Shown here: in pieces, positions 8,950-16,872 of the stretch | Layout: each line of letters starts with the position of its first letter | How positions within the stretch are numbered: position 1 is the stretch's first letter | DNA from: Poriferisodalis sp965116715 | Lineage (GTDB): Bacteria; Actinomycetota; Acidimicrobiia; Acidimicrobiales; Poriferisodalaceae | Direction: 5' to 3' | Assembly: GCA_965116715.1 (NCBI GenBank) | Contig: OZ220724.1 | Span: 744,001 to 808,000, forward strand | DNA: 64,000 nt | Made by a program: the position numbers and the translations under genes | Notes under the pieces: model-generated | Databases searched by the model: none | Seen by the model: only the letters and a program-made list of their open reading frames with translations | Told to the model about the DNA's origin: nothing

Positions 8950-9105
8950 AAATGCTGGCCGTGTGCCTGTTGATTGACCTGTCGCGTCGAGTGTGGGACC
9001 GGCAGGAGCGCTCCTGTCTTGAAGGGAGCCTGACTGTCTCGACTCGGTTGTGACGAAGCGCCCCTGCCGTCCCGGACCCACCGGAACATCACTTCCAGCA
9101 GGAGC
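8950..9105 (+). ncRNA. Candidate IS110 bridge (guide) RNA region
   Basis: In the IS110 group the non-coding end upstream of the transposase encodes a structured RNA with loops matching donor and target DNA. Here the region holds a 14-bp perfect palindrome (CAGGAGCGCTCCTG, 9003-9016). Just after it, CTTGAAGGGAGC resembles the element's right tail, as a donor-binding loop could. Exact boundaries and loops are not resolved; this is an inference from the family. Confidence 0.35.
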
Positions 9106-9110
9106 ACAGC

Positions 9111-10196
9111 ATGACATCTGCGGTCGGGGGCATCGACCCTCATCAGGACACCTTCACCGTGGGGATCGTCGACGGCCACGGCGTCGAGATCGGCCACGAG
9201 ACCTTCGACAACACCGCCGCCGGCTATGGCTGCGCTATCGACCTGCTCGGCAGCCACGGCGTCGAGCGGGTCGGCGTGGAGGGCTCGGCGAAGTGGGGCG
9301 CTCATGTCGCGATCGCGCTCGCCGCGGCCGGGTTCGACGCACGCGAGGTGCCCGCGTCGCGCTCGGCTGCACAGCGCCGCAGCCGACGGCTGGACAAGAC
9401 CGACGCCGTCGATGCTGTCGCCTCGGCGAGGGCTTTGCTGGCCGAGCCGACCTTGGGACCCGTCCAGGCCCTGGAGGCCTACGACCCTGCTGTCGCGGAG
9501 ATCGAAGCCGTGCTCGAGCACCGCAGAACCCTTGTGGCTGCTCGCACTTTGATGCTTCACCACGTCGGGGACCAGATCGCCAAGCTGCCTACCGAGATAC
9601 GCGACCAGCTCAGCACCTGCGGCAAGATCGAATCGCGTCTGCGCCGCCTCGAAGCGGTCGACCCCGCCGAATGCTCGACCCCCGCCGGCCGCTATCGGCT
9701 CGAATGGCTCCAGGCGTTCATCGGCCAGGACCGCGCAGCGCGCAGCGACATCCGCCGCCTCGAGCGCCGCATCGACGAGCTGCTCAACGCGCACGGCACC
9801 ACCCTGAGAGACGAACCCGGCATCGGCCCCATCGCAGCAGCCACCCTGCTGTGCGAGGTCGGCGACCCCCGACGCTTCGACCGCGAGTCCAAGTTCGCCC
9901 GCTGGTGCGGCACCGGCGCCGTCGCGCTGTCCTCAGGCGAGGGCAGCAGCGACCCGGTCAAGCACCGGCTCGACTTCAGAGGCAACCGGCGCATCAACAG
10001 CGTCCTGCACATCGCCTCGGTCACCCAAGCCCGCCGACAGCCCGAAGCCGCCGCCTACCTCGCCAAGAAAGCCGGCGAAGGCAAGACACGACGCGAAGCC
10101 CGCCGAGCCCACAAACGACACCTCGCCAACCGCGTCATCCGCAGAATGTGGCGAGACGAAAACACCCGAAAACCACACCTCACGGCCACCGCCTGA
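9111..10196 (+). CDS. IS110-family transposase (DEDD)
   Basis: A 361-residue transposase. The N-terminal RuvC-like DEDD domain begins with GGIDPHQDTFTVGIVD and continues with VGVEGSAKWG and RLDKTDAVDA. The C-terminal Tnp_20 domain contains DEPGIGPIAAATLLCEVGDPRRF, the GTGAVALSSG segment with its conserved serines, and RGNRRINSVLHI. Length and order are typical and complete. The ATG at 9111 follows AGCAGGAG. IS110 enzymes act with a guide RNA from the element's non-coding end. Confidence 0.92.
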   Translation: MTSAVGGIDPHQDTFTVGIVDGHGVEIGHETFDNTAAGYGCAIDLLGSHGVERVGVEGSAKWGAHVAIALAAAGFDAREVPASRSAAQRRSRRLDKTDAVDAVASARALLAEPTLGPVQALEAYDPAVAEIEAVLEHRRTLVAARTLMLHHVGDQIAKLPTEIRDQLSTCGKIESRLRRLEAVDPAECSTPAGRYRLEWLQAFIGQDRAARSDIRRLERRIDELLNAHGTTLRDEPGIGPIAAATLLCEVGDPRRFDRESKFARWCGTGAVALSSGEGSSDPVKHRLDFRGNRRINSVLHIASVTQARRQPEAAAYLAKKAGEGKTRREARRAHKRHLANRVIRRMWRDENTRKPHLTATA

Positions 10197-10372
10197 CCAA
10201 ACACTTGACAAGGGAGCGTCCGACAGCACACCCACCACGGTCGCCCGCTGGGCTCGGGCGACGGTCCCGTCGATGCTTCTGCGGAATCGGCAGCGCGCGA
10301 CAGCGCTGACCTAGGGTCACCCCCAGAGCGGGCAGTGGTGTCGGCGCTGGACCATGCGGGGAAGGTGCACGG

Positions 10373-11572
10373 TTGAGTCCCGCGTTGACGAGTGAGGTAC
10401 TGCGACGCATGAACGTGAGCGAGGTACCACCCAGGGAGTTGCGGGCCGCTTCGGAGGCTGCTCTTGAGTGGATCAACTCAGCGCGAGGGTCGCACTACCA
10501 GATCACCGGAGTCATCGACGCCGAAGACACCGTGGCACGAGCGCGAGAAGGATCCTTCGAGCTGGGCTTGGTGCTGTGCGACGGCGACGTCTGTGCCCGT
10601 GAGCAGGTGCTGGTCGAACAGTCAGCCGAGGGCTTTCGGGTGTCGGCTGCCGACGTCGACGACCCGCTGATCCCGCCGCTGCTCGACCCGCCGATCGGGG
10701 TACGCACCGGGTGGCTCAACGCCCAGCTCGACAAGCACAAGTTCGTCGTCCTGGTGTTCTACCGCGGCCTGTGGTGACCTCCCTGCCGTCGCGAGTTGCG
10801 CGGCTTCGACAAGTCGGGGGTCGTCGAGGAGGTCCGGGCTGCAGGAGGCGAGATATTCGCCGTCTCCAGTGAGCCCCAGAGTCTCGCAAGCGAAGCCCAG
10901 AACGCATGGGCACTGGGATTTGAAGCGGTAGGCGACCCGCACCACGAGATCCTCGGCGACTGCCGTGAGGCTGACCGGTTCGATCTCTACATCGGCGACG
11001 GCGCAATCTTGGAGCGGCACTGGTCGTCGCACCCGAACGGCATCTTCCAGGCCGGGATCCTGGCCCTCGCCGAGGACCGACGGGTGCTGTACCGATGGCG
11101 CTGTCGCCCCACCCATCAGAACCGCGGTGGCGCCTCCGGTCGAGTCACCGCGTCGCATGTGTGGTCTCGCATCCAAGACGGACTCGCCAGCGACACCGAC
11201 ACAGCATGGGATACCGATCCCCCACTGGACGCCCCAGAGGCTTTCTGGCCGTACTTCGTCGCTCAGCTGTTTGCCCACGGCTGGTTCATCAGGCCCAAGC
11301 GGTTCCCACTCGCCCGGCCAGGTGACAAGCCATCGGCTCGCCTGTCCGCGATGAAACCACGACTCATTGGATTCGCCGCCGCATGGGCCATCTGCTTCGT
11401 GCTCCTGCCAGCTCGCCGCGTCCTCCTCGCTCTGATCGGCTACGCCGCAGCTATCACCCCGGCCGTCCGCAGAATGAACCGCGAGTTCCAGCACGTTCCC
11501 GCCGGCGGCACGCCCCAGCCCGGCGGGCGAAGCCTCGGCACCGAGCCTCCGCAGCCCCGGGCCGGCCGTTAA
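10373..11572 (+). CDS. Selenocysteine-containing peroxiredoxin-like protein (TGA 10775-10777 read as Sec)
   Basis: Two open stretches (10373-10774 and 10778-11572) are in one frame, separated only by TGA. Read through, the junction is LVFYRGLW-U-PPCRREL, the thioredoxin-fold peroxiredoxin signature FYRGxWCxxCxxEL with Sec135 at the peroxidatic cysteine and Cys138 completing UxxC. Downstream lie typical AhpC/TSA-like segments (EIFAVSSEP, FDLYIGDGAILERHW) and a C-terminal hydrophobic stretch (about residues 330-355) that may anchor it to the membrane. Residues 1-115 are an extra N-terminal region of unknown role. TTG 10373 has a well-spaced GGGGAAGG; ATG 10409 is an alternative. A nonsense pseudogene is the competing reading. 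The predicted role is peroxide or thiol-disulfide reduction. Confidence 0.8.
10786..10810 (+). promoter_or_regulatory. Candidate bacterial SECIS element
   Basis: Directly after the in-frame TGA the mRNA can fold in two exclusive ways. One pairs CCG-CGC (10786-10792, bulged U 10789) with GCG-CGG (10798-10803), leaving apical loop GAGUU. The other pairs GUCG/GAGUU (10788-10797, bulged C 10792) with GGCUU/CGAC (10802-10810), leaving loop GCGC. Both have a bulge and a G at the first loop position, 15-20 nt after the TGA, as known for bacterial SECIS hairpins bound by SelB. Confidence 0.5.
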
Positions 11573-11595
11573 CGTCCGGGCGAGGGGAGCTCACG

Positions 11596-12390
11596 ATGCT
11601 GGAACACGCCGAGGCGAACGAACTGGCAGGCCGGTACCTCGCCGAACTCGACGCCCGGGCGCAGCATCGTTCATTCGCCGACCTCGCCACCGACCAGTCG
11701 CTCGACGCGGCCTACGCAGTCCAGGACGCCTTGCACCGGCTGCTGGGCGAGCGGGGCCACAAGATCGCTGGATACAAGGTTGCCCTCACTTCTCGGGCGA
11801 TGCAGGAGTTCGTCGGCGTCGATGAGCCGCTCGCCGGTGCGGTGTTCGACAACGTCGTGCACGCCTCGCCTGCCGCTGTGCGGCTCAACGATCACCGCCA
11901 CCTGGGTGTCGAGTTCGAGGTCGCGGTGCGAATAGGAGCCGATCTCACTGCTGATGCGGGCCCCCATACCCGCGAGAGCGTTGCGGATTCAGTCGATGCC
12001 TGCCAAGCCTCGTTCGAGCTGGTTGAGGACCGCAACGCCGACTACAGCAGTCTGAACGTATTCGATCTGGTCGCTGAGAACGCCTGGAACGCCGCAGTTG
12101 TCCTCGCTGATGCCGTCACCGAATGGCGCTCAGTCGACCTGGTCGACGGCGCCACCCGCCTGACGCTCAACGGCGAGCCGGCGGGCGAAGGCCGCACGGG
12201 AGATGCGCTCGGTCATCCGCTCGAGGCCGTGGCTTTTCTGGCCAACAACCTCAACACCCGGGGCCAGCGCCTGCGAGCAGGCCAGTTCGTGATGACCGGC
12301 AGCAGCATCGTCACCCAGTTCCCGTCTGCGGGCGACGAGCTGGTGTTCACGATCGAAGGCCTCGGCGAGGTCAGCCTGAGCTGCCACTAG
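11596..12390 (+). CDS. 2-keto-4-pentenoate hydratase family protein (MhpD-like)
   Basis: A 264-residue protein of the fumarylacetoacetate hydrolase/MhpD fold. Members hydrate 2-hydroxypenta-2,4-dienoate or decarboxylate 4-oxalocrotonate in aromatic meta-cleavage pathways. Visible motifs are GHKIAGYKVALTS, the metal-site glutamates in LGVEFEVAVRIG and ASFELVEDRN, and GDALGHPLEAVAFLAN. ATG 11596 has GGGGAG 8 bp upstream. It starts 23 bp after the selenoprotein gene and may be co-transcribed, although no functional link is obvious. The exact substrate is unknown. Confidence 0.8.
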   Translation: MLEHAEANELAGRYLAELDARAQHRSFADLATDQSLDAAYAVQDALHRLLGERGHKIAGYKVALTSRAMQEFVGVDEPLAGAVFDNVVHASPAAVRLNDHRHLGVEFEVAVRIGADLTADAGPHTRESVADSVDACQASFELVEDRNADYSSLNVFDLVAENAWNAAVVLADAVTEWRSVDLVDGATRLTLNGEPAGEGRTGDALGHPLEAVAFLANNLNTRGQRLRAGQFVMTGSSIVTQFPSAGDELVFTIEGLGEVSLSCH

Positions 12391-12642
12391 CCAACCGCTC
12401 AGGCCGTCGACCCTCACCGGCACCTCGCCCATCAGCGTGACCCGCGAGAACTGTCGATCAAAGTCGGTGTCGAAGACGTCGCGAGGGGCGAGTGCCGCCG
12501 TCCCGGCCGTGGGACTGCTGCCCGTCAGGAAGAATCGACTCGTGGCCCCATCACGCGCTGCGACATACTGACGCCCACTCGATACCTCGGCGTTCGTGTT
12601 CCTCATTTGAGATACAATGCCTCACACACAGGAGATCGCACA

Positions 12643-12897
12643 ATGGCCAAGACCGAGATGATCCGAGCCCGGGTCGAGCCGGATCTCAAGGTGCAGGCCG
12701 AACGCGTCCTTCGCGAGCTCGGACTGTCGGCTACTGAGGCGATCACCCTGTTCTACAAGCAGGTAGTCCTGCGGCAAGGCGTTCCCTTCGACGTCAGCAT
12801 CCCGAACGCGGAAACCGTCGAAGCCCTTCGTCAAGCCCGGGAACCCGACGAGCTGACCGAGTACTCCAGCGTCGAAGAACTCAGATCCACGCTGTAG
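12643..12897 (+). CDS. RelB/DinJ-family antitoxin
   Basis: An 84-residue ribbon-helix-helix protein beginning MAKTEMIRARVEPDLK, followed by AERVLRELGLSATEAITLFYKQVVLRQGVPF, the standard RelB/DinJ layout. The N-terminal ribbon-helix-helix binds the operon operator and the C-terminus wraps the toxin. ATG 12643 follows AGGAGA. The upstream frame extension is not used. The toxin gene begins 6 bp after the stop. Confidence 0.85.
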   Translation: MAKTEMIRARVEPDLKVQAERVLRELGLSATEAITLFYKQVVLRQGVPFDVSIPNAETVEALRQAREPDELTEYSSVEELRSTL

Positions 12898-12903
12898 CCC
12901 GCA

Positions 12904-13170
12904 GTGATCCTGCGGACGACAAGTCGCTTCGGCAAGGACCTCAAGCGCGCCAAGCGCCGCGGCAAGGACCTCGACAAGCTCTGGGCCGTGCTGGAGGTAC
13001 TCCTGGCCGGCGACGAACTGCACGCCCGGCATCGACCGCATCGCCTGTCGGGACAGTGGTCGGACTTCTGGGAATGCCACATCGAGCCTGACTGGCTGCT
13101 GATCTGGGATCGTCAAGACGATGCTCTGGTACTCGTCCGAACGGGCACACACAGCGATCTCTTTGGATGA
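12904..13170 (+). CDS. YafQ/RelE-superfamily mRNA interferase toxin
   Basis: An 88-residue toxin starting at GTG 12904. It shows the YafQ pattern: a basic N-terminus (RFGKDLKRAKRRGKDL), the L-x-GxW-x-x-x-WECHIEPDWLLIW core and C-terminal VLVRTGTHSDLFG. The family cleaves mRNA on the ribosome; the His-Asp-Phe type C-terminal residues used in catalysis are represented by H-S-D-L-F. It forms a bicistronic unit with the antitoxin 6 bp upstream. Confidence 0.85.
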   Translation: MILRTTSRFGKDLKRAKRRGKDLDKLWAVLEVLLAGDELHARHRPHRLSGQWSDFWECHIEPDWLLIWDRQDDALVLVRTGTHSDLFG

Positions 13171-13184
13171 GTGCCCGCCTCAGT

Positions 13185-13955
13185 TCAGGAAGTAAGCAGG
13201 CGGCGGGCGGCCTCGACGACCACCGCGACCGCCTGCTCTTCGGTGGCGGCAATGCGGCCCTCGTCGACGACGGCCTCCGATTCTGTGCGCTGGGCGATCA
13301 CCCCGGCGACGCATCCGGCCCGCCAGCCGTTGGCCGCACACATGGTGAACAGCGTGGCCGACTCCATCTCGTAGTTGAGCACGCCGATGCGGCGCCACTC
13401 GGCCAGGCTGCCCCGCAGCCACGGCACCACGTCACCGGCCACCGTGTCGTAGCGCTCCTGTCCGGGATAGAAGGTGTCGCACGATGCCGTGATGCCGACC
13501 TGGTGGGGAGCGCCGAGGGCTGCCGCGGCGTCCACCAGGGCCCGGGTGCATTCGAATGAGGAGGCGGCCGGGTACTCGAGGGGTGCGAAGTGCCGGCTCG
13601 CCCCGTCGAGGCGAACTGCTGCCTGGGTGATGACCAGGTGACCGATCAACAGATCGGGCTGGATCGACCCGGTGGTGCCGACCCTCAGGAACGTCCGCAC
13701 ACCGAGCTGACCCAGCTCCTCGACCGCGACCGACGTCGACGGCCCGCCGACACCGGTCGAGCACACCACCACCGGCTGCCCGTCGATCGATGCCCGATAC
13801 GTCGTGAACTCCCGGTTCGAGGCCAAGTGGGCCGGCTCGGCCATCGTCTCGGCGATCCTCGCCACCCGGGCCGGATCGCCCGGCACGATCGCCAGCGAGG
13901 CCCCACCCAGATCGGCGGCGCTCACGCCTAGGTGCATCACACTGCCGTCGCCCAT
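13185..13955 (-). CDS. udp: Uridine phosphorylase-type nucleoside phosphorylase
   Basis: A 256-residue NP-I family phosphorylase that splits a nucleoside with phosphate for salvage. Motifs seen are the phosphate site GDPARV, SNREFTTYRA, the signature RVGTTGSIQ and the ribose-binding MES in LNYEMESATLF. Uridine as substrate is likely from the overall pattern, but other nucleosides cannot be excluded. It starts at ATG 13953-13955 and runs convergently with the YafQ gene. Confidence 0.8.
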   Translation of the reverse strand: MGDGSVMHLGVSAADLGGASLAIVPGDPARVARIAETMAEPAHLASNREFTTYRASIDGQPVVVCSTGVGGPSTSVAVEELGQLGVRTFLRVGTTGSIQPDLLIGHLVITQAAVRLDGASRHFAPLEYPAASSFECTRALVDAAAALGAPHQVGITASCDTFYPGQERYDTVAGDVVPWLRGSLAEWRRIGVLNYEMESATLFTMCAANGWRAGCVAGVIAQRTESEAVVDEGRIAATEEQAVAVVVEAARRLLTS

Positions 13956-14050
13956 TACCCGACCCTATTTCTCAGTCACACATGAATTCGTCGATGACGT
14001 GTCGGAGACCGATCCGTTCCGGCACGCCTCGCCGACGGCGGTTGCTGCCG

Positions 14051-14635
14051 TTAGTCGACAGCGGCCGGTCGGACGGCTGAGGCCGGCCGGAATGCGTTGA
14101 TGTGTTCATCGTCGGTCGAGATGTACGGCCCGCCGATGAGGTCGACGCAGTACGGGACTGCAGCAAACACCGCATCGAGGCACTCTGAGATCGCCTTGGG
14201 TTGACCCGGCAGGTTGATCACCAGGGCGCCGTCGCAGATGCCTGCTGTCTGGCGGGACAGGATCGCAGTGGGCACTGCCTTCAGCGAAGCGGTGCGCATC
14301 GCTTCCCCGAAGCCGGGCAGCATCTTGGAACAAGCTGCCTCGGTGGCCTCAGGAGTGACGTCGCGGAGTGCCGGGCCGGTGCCGCCGGTGGTGAGGATCA
14401 GACAGCACCCTGCTGCAGCCAACGCCCTGATCGCTTGCTCCACCTGATCCGGCTCGTCGGGAACGAGCTCGGCCTGCGCAGACCATTGCGAGGCCAGTAC
14501 GCGCTCGAGATACCCACGAATCGCTGGTCCCCCTCGGTCTTCGTAGTCGCCTCGGCTGGCCCTGTCCGAGACAGTCACTATGCCGATGAGCGCGTGCGTC
14601 GACTGGTTCTGCGTTCCATCGGAGGTGCTGGTCAC
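14051..14635 (-). CDS. mog: MogA/MoaB-family molybdopterin adenylyltransferase
   Basis: A 194-residue protein with the MoCF domain: IGIVTVSDRASRGDYEDRGGP, the signature ILTTGGTGPALRDVTPEA and INLPGQPKAI. The family adenylylates molybdopterin before molybdenum insertion in the cytosol. It starts at GTG 14633-14635 with about 20 extra N-terminal residues. The 8-bp-arm palindrome at 14656-14678 lies just upstream, matching the Fur/Zur-type operator of the neighbouring transporter, which suggests metal-dependent control. Confidence 0.85.
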   Translation of the reverse strand: MTSTSDGTQNQSTHALIGIVTVSDRASRGDYEDRGGPAIRGYLERVLASQWSAQAELVPDEPDQVEQAIRALAAAGCCLILTTGGTGPALRDVTPEATEAACSKMLPGFGEAMRTASLKAVPTAILSRQTAGICDGALVINLPGQPKAISECLDAVFAAVPYCVDLIGGPYISTDDEHINAFRPASAVRPAAVD

Positions 14636-14655
14636 GCCGAAACGGTACCGCTCGG

Positions 14656-14678
14656 TTGGGAATGAGTGCTATTCCCAA
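14656..14678. promoter_or_regulatory. Fur/Zur-type operator A (upstream of mog)
   Basis: Perfect arms TTGGGAAT / ATTCCCAA with a 7-bp spacer. The core reads GGAATG-N5-TATTCC, one mismatch from operator B (GGAATG-N5-CATTCC), and lies 21 bp before the mog start. Confidence 0.6.
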
Positions 14679-14720
14679 TAGTCGGCCGAACAAAGGGCGA
14701 GACCGTTTCAGAATGAGATA

Positions 14721-14737
14721 GGAATGAGACTCATTCC
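14721..14737. promoter_or_regulatory. Fur/Zur-type operator B (transporter promoter)
   Basis: Perfect palindrome GGAATGAG-A-CTCATTCC. It is followed by a good -10 box TATATT (14741-14746), placing the predicted transcript start at about 14753, the GTG start codon itself. The transporter mRNA may therefore be leaderless, with the repressor bound just upstream of the -10 box. Confidence 0.7.
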
Positions 14738-14752
14738 TGTTATATTGCCGCC

Positions 14753-15832
14753 GTGCTGCTTGTGGAGGCCGGCAAATGCGCCCAGGCGCCGTCCCGCGTC
14801 GCGTGGGACCCGAGTCGCCGCCACACCCTGATCGGCCTCGCGCTGATAACGGTCGTCTCGGTAGTCATCGCCATCGGGCTCGGTCCGGTCGGTGTGGCAC
14901 CCACGACCGTCCTGCGGATCATCGCCCACCACACGCTCGGCCTGCTCGATGCAGAGAGCTGGGCAAGGACTGACGACGCGATCATCTGGGAAGTGCGCCT
15001 GCCTCGAGTGCTGCTCGGCGCGATCGTGGGTTCGACGCTGGGCGTCGTGGGTGTGACGCTCCAAGCCCTCGTCCGAAATCCGCTGGCCGAGCCATACATC
15101 CTCGGCGTGAGCTCGGGCGCATCGACTGGCGCCGCCGCCGCGATCCTGTTCGGTGTCGGCGCCTGGCTGGGCACTCAATCGGTGTCGTTGATGGCGTTCT
15201 TCGGCGCTCTCGGCGCGCTCGCGCTCGTCTTGACGCTCGCCCGTTCGACGGGACGGATCACCCCGTCACGGATGCTCGTGGCAGGAGTCGCCGTCAGCTA
15301 CCTGCTGAGCGCCATGACCAGCCTGATGATCCTCTTTGCCGAAAGCGCCGAGGGTGCTCGGGCAGTGATGTTCTGGCTGCTCGGGTCGCTGGCGAATGCC
15401 GACTGGTCGACACTGCCCATCGGCTACCTCGGCATGGGCGCCGGCATGGTCCTGGTGTTCTGGTGGCGCCGGCGACTCGATCTGCTGGCACTCGGTGACG
15501 AGACGGCGATGGCGAGCGGGGTCGACCCTGGGCGCACCCGACTGCTGCTTGTGGTCGTTGTCGCGCTGTGCGTCGGTTTCGCCGTGTCGCTGTCGGGCGG
15601 CATCGGCTTCGTCGGCCTCGCAGCACCGCATATCGCGCGGCGGATCATCGGCCCGATCCACCGCCACCTGATCCCCGCATCCGCGGCGCTCGGTGCCCTC
15701 ATGCTCGTCTGGGCCGACGTTGTCGCTCGCCTGGCGTTGCAGCCCCGCGAGCTGCCCATCGGCGTCGTCACCGGCGTGCTCGGCGCCCCGGTCCTGGTCG
15801 CGCTCGTCCGCAAGCTCAATCACAACAACTGA
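14753..15832 (+). CDS. FecCD/BtuC-type ABC transporter permease
   Basis: A 359-residue polytopic membrane protein with about nine to ten hydrophobic segments. It shows the FecCD signatures LPRVLLGAIVGSTLGVVGVTLQALVRNPLAEPYILGVSSGA (partly quoted) and LSGGIGFVGLAAPHIARRI. It would form the channel of an importer for metal chelates (siderophore, haem, B12 or zincophore). GTG 14753 is chosen; an operator lies 16 bp upstream. The binding protein and ATPase genes follow directly, making a three-gene operon. Confidence 0.9.
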   Translation: MLLVEAGKCAQAPSRVAWDPSRRHTLIGLALITVVSVVIAIGLGPVGVAPTTVLRIIAHHTLGLLDAESWARTDDAIIWEVRLPRVLLGAIVGSTLGVVGVTLQALVRNPLAEPYILGVSSGASTGAAAAILFGVGAWLGTQSVSLMAFFGALGALALVLTLARSTGRITPSRMLVAGVAVSYLLSAMTSLMILFAESAEGARAVMFWLLGSLANADWSTLPIGYLGMGAGMVLVFWWRRRLDLLALGDETAMASGVDPGRTRLLLVVVVALCVGFAVSLSGGIGFVGLAAPHIARRIIGPIHRHLIPASAALGALMLVWADVVARLALQPRELPIGVVTGVLGAPVLVALVRKLNHNN

Positions 15833-15863
15833 GCGCAGCCGCGCTCGCCCGAAAGGAAGTTCC

Positions 15864-16865
15864 ATGAACATGCACGTGTCGGCATTCAGGCTTCGAGCGG
15901 TCACATTCGTGCTCGCCCTTGCCCTTGTGGCCTCAGCGTGTGGAGGAGGCGATGACTCCCCCACCGCAGCCGCCCAAGGCGACAGCTTCCCGCTGACCTT
16001 CACCAACTGCGACAGGGAATTCACCCTCGACGCTGCGCCCGAGCGGGTGATGTTGATGGAAGCCGCCGCGCCCTCGCTGCTGTTCGCCGCCGGCGCCATG
16101 GATCGTGTGATCGCCCGCATCGAGGACTTCCCCGAGGAGTACTACACCGCCGACGAGATGGCCGTCCTCAACGACATCCCAGCATTGGTGGCCGAGGCCA
16201 CTTCGACCGGCGGGGTCGAGATTTCGGTCGAGGAGATCATTGCTCACGACCCCGACATCGTCATCGGTTACGACACCGCCACGCTCACCCACGACACGCT
16301 GGGCGACGTCGGCATCCAGCTCTACGTGATGCCCCCGTTCTGCGACAATCCGCCGACTCCATCGTTCGAGAGCATCCTGGAAGAGGTCCGCTTCTACGGG
16401 AAGCTCTTCGGCACGGCCGAAACAGCCGACGCGAGCGCCGCCGCGTTGGAGGCTGCGGTGGCCGCGGCGGCCGATGCGCCGGTTGCCGAGGGGAAGACCG
16501 CTGCCGCGCTGTATGTCTCTTCCGACGGCAGCGCCATCTACGCCTACTCCGCGCTCGGCATGGTGCACCCGCTGATGGAGGCCCTCGGCATGACCAATGT
16601 CTTCGCCGAGCTCAGCGAGCGAGTGCCCGAGGTCTCGATCGAAGAGGTCATCGGTCGCAACCCCGAGATCTTGATCCTGCTCTATGACGACTTCGGGCTC
16701 ACTCCCGACGAGATCAGCGCGCTGGTCACCGAGCTCCGTGGCGCCAGCAGCATCACCGCTGTGGCAGACGGTGCCGTCTATCCGCTGCTGTTCAACTGGG
16801 CCGAACCTCCGACACCGCTCGTGGTCGAGGGCCTGTCAGTGCTCAGCGACCAGATCACCGAGTGA
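15864..16865 (+). CDS. Metal-chelate ABC transporter substrate-binding lipoprotein
   Basis: A 333-residue exported protein. The signal peptide ends in a lipobox (LVASAC, Cys about residue 26). The rest fits the helical-backbone (TroA/BtuF-like) receptors, for example APERVMLMEAAAPSLLFAAGAMDRVIA, DPDIVIGYD and RVPEVSIEEVIGRNPEILIL. It delivers a chelated metal or cofactor to the permease; the ligand is not determinable. ATG 15864 has AAAGGAAG 5 bp upstream. It lies 31 bp after the permease gene. Confidence 0.85.
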   Translation: MNMHVSAFRLRAVTFVLALALVASACGGGDDSPTAAAQGDSFPLTFTNCDREFTLDAAPERVMLMEAAAPSLLFAAGAMDRVIARIEDFPEEYYTADEMAVLNDIPALVAEATSTGGVEISVEEIIAHDPDIVIGYDTATLTHDTLGDVGIQLYVMPPFCDNPPTPSFESILEEVRFYGKLFGTAETADASAAALEAAVAAAADAPVAEGKTAAALYVSSDGSAIYAYSALGMVHPLMEALGMTNVFAELSERVPEVSIEEVIGRNPEILILLYDDFGLTPDEISALVTELRGASSITAVADGAVYPLLFNWAEPPTPLVVEGLSVLSDQITE

Positions 16866-16872
16866 CGATTCC

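Larger units (their letters stand above)
8900..10222 (+). mobile_element. IS110-family insertion sequence (ends approximate)
   Basis: Built around the DEDD transposase at 9111-10196. IS110 elements lack terminal inverted repeats and target duplications, so the ends cannot be fixed from one copy. The roughly 200 bp of non-coding DNA before the transposase and the short tail containing CTTGACAAGGGAGC (10204-10217) fit the family, in which the longer non-coding flank encodes a guide RNA. A related string, CTTGAAGGGAGC, occurs at 9018-9029 within the left flank. Confidence 0.7.

Noticed and set aside
10373..10777. Reading the first half of the peroxiredoxin-like gene as a separate complete protein, or the whole as a nonsense pseudogene
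   Set aside because: The TGA replaces precisely the catalytic cysteine, the downstream part is in the same frame with intact family sequence, and no other lesion is present. Selenocysteine is the simpler explanation, pending sel genes.
12391..12606. Minus-strand frame starting at 12606 with protein-like sequence (GEVPVRVDGLSGW)
   Set aside because: It continues antisense into the hydratase gene to 12130 and has no clear start signal; it may be a gene remnant but could not be assigned to any family.
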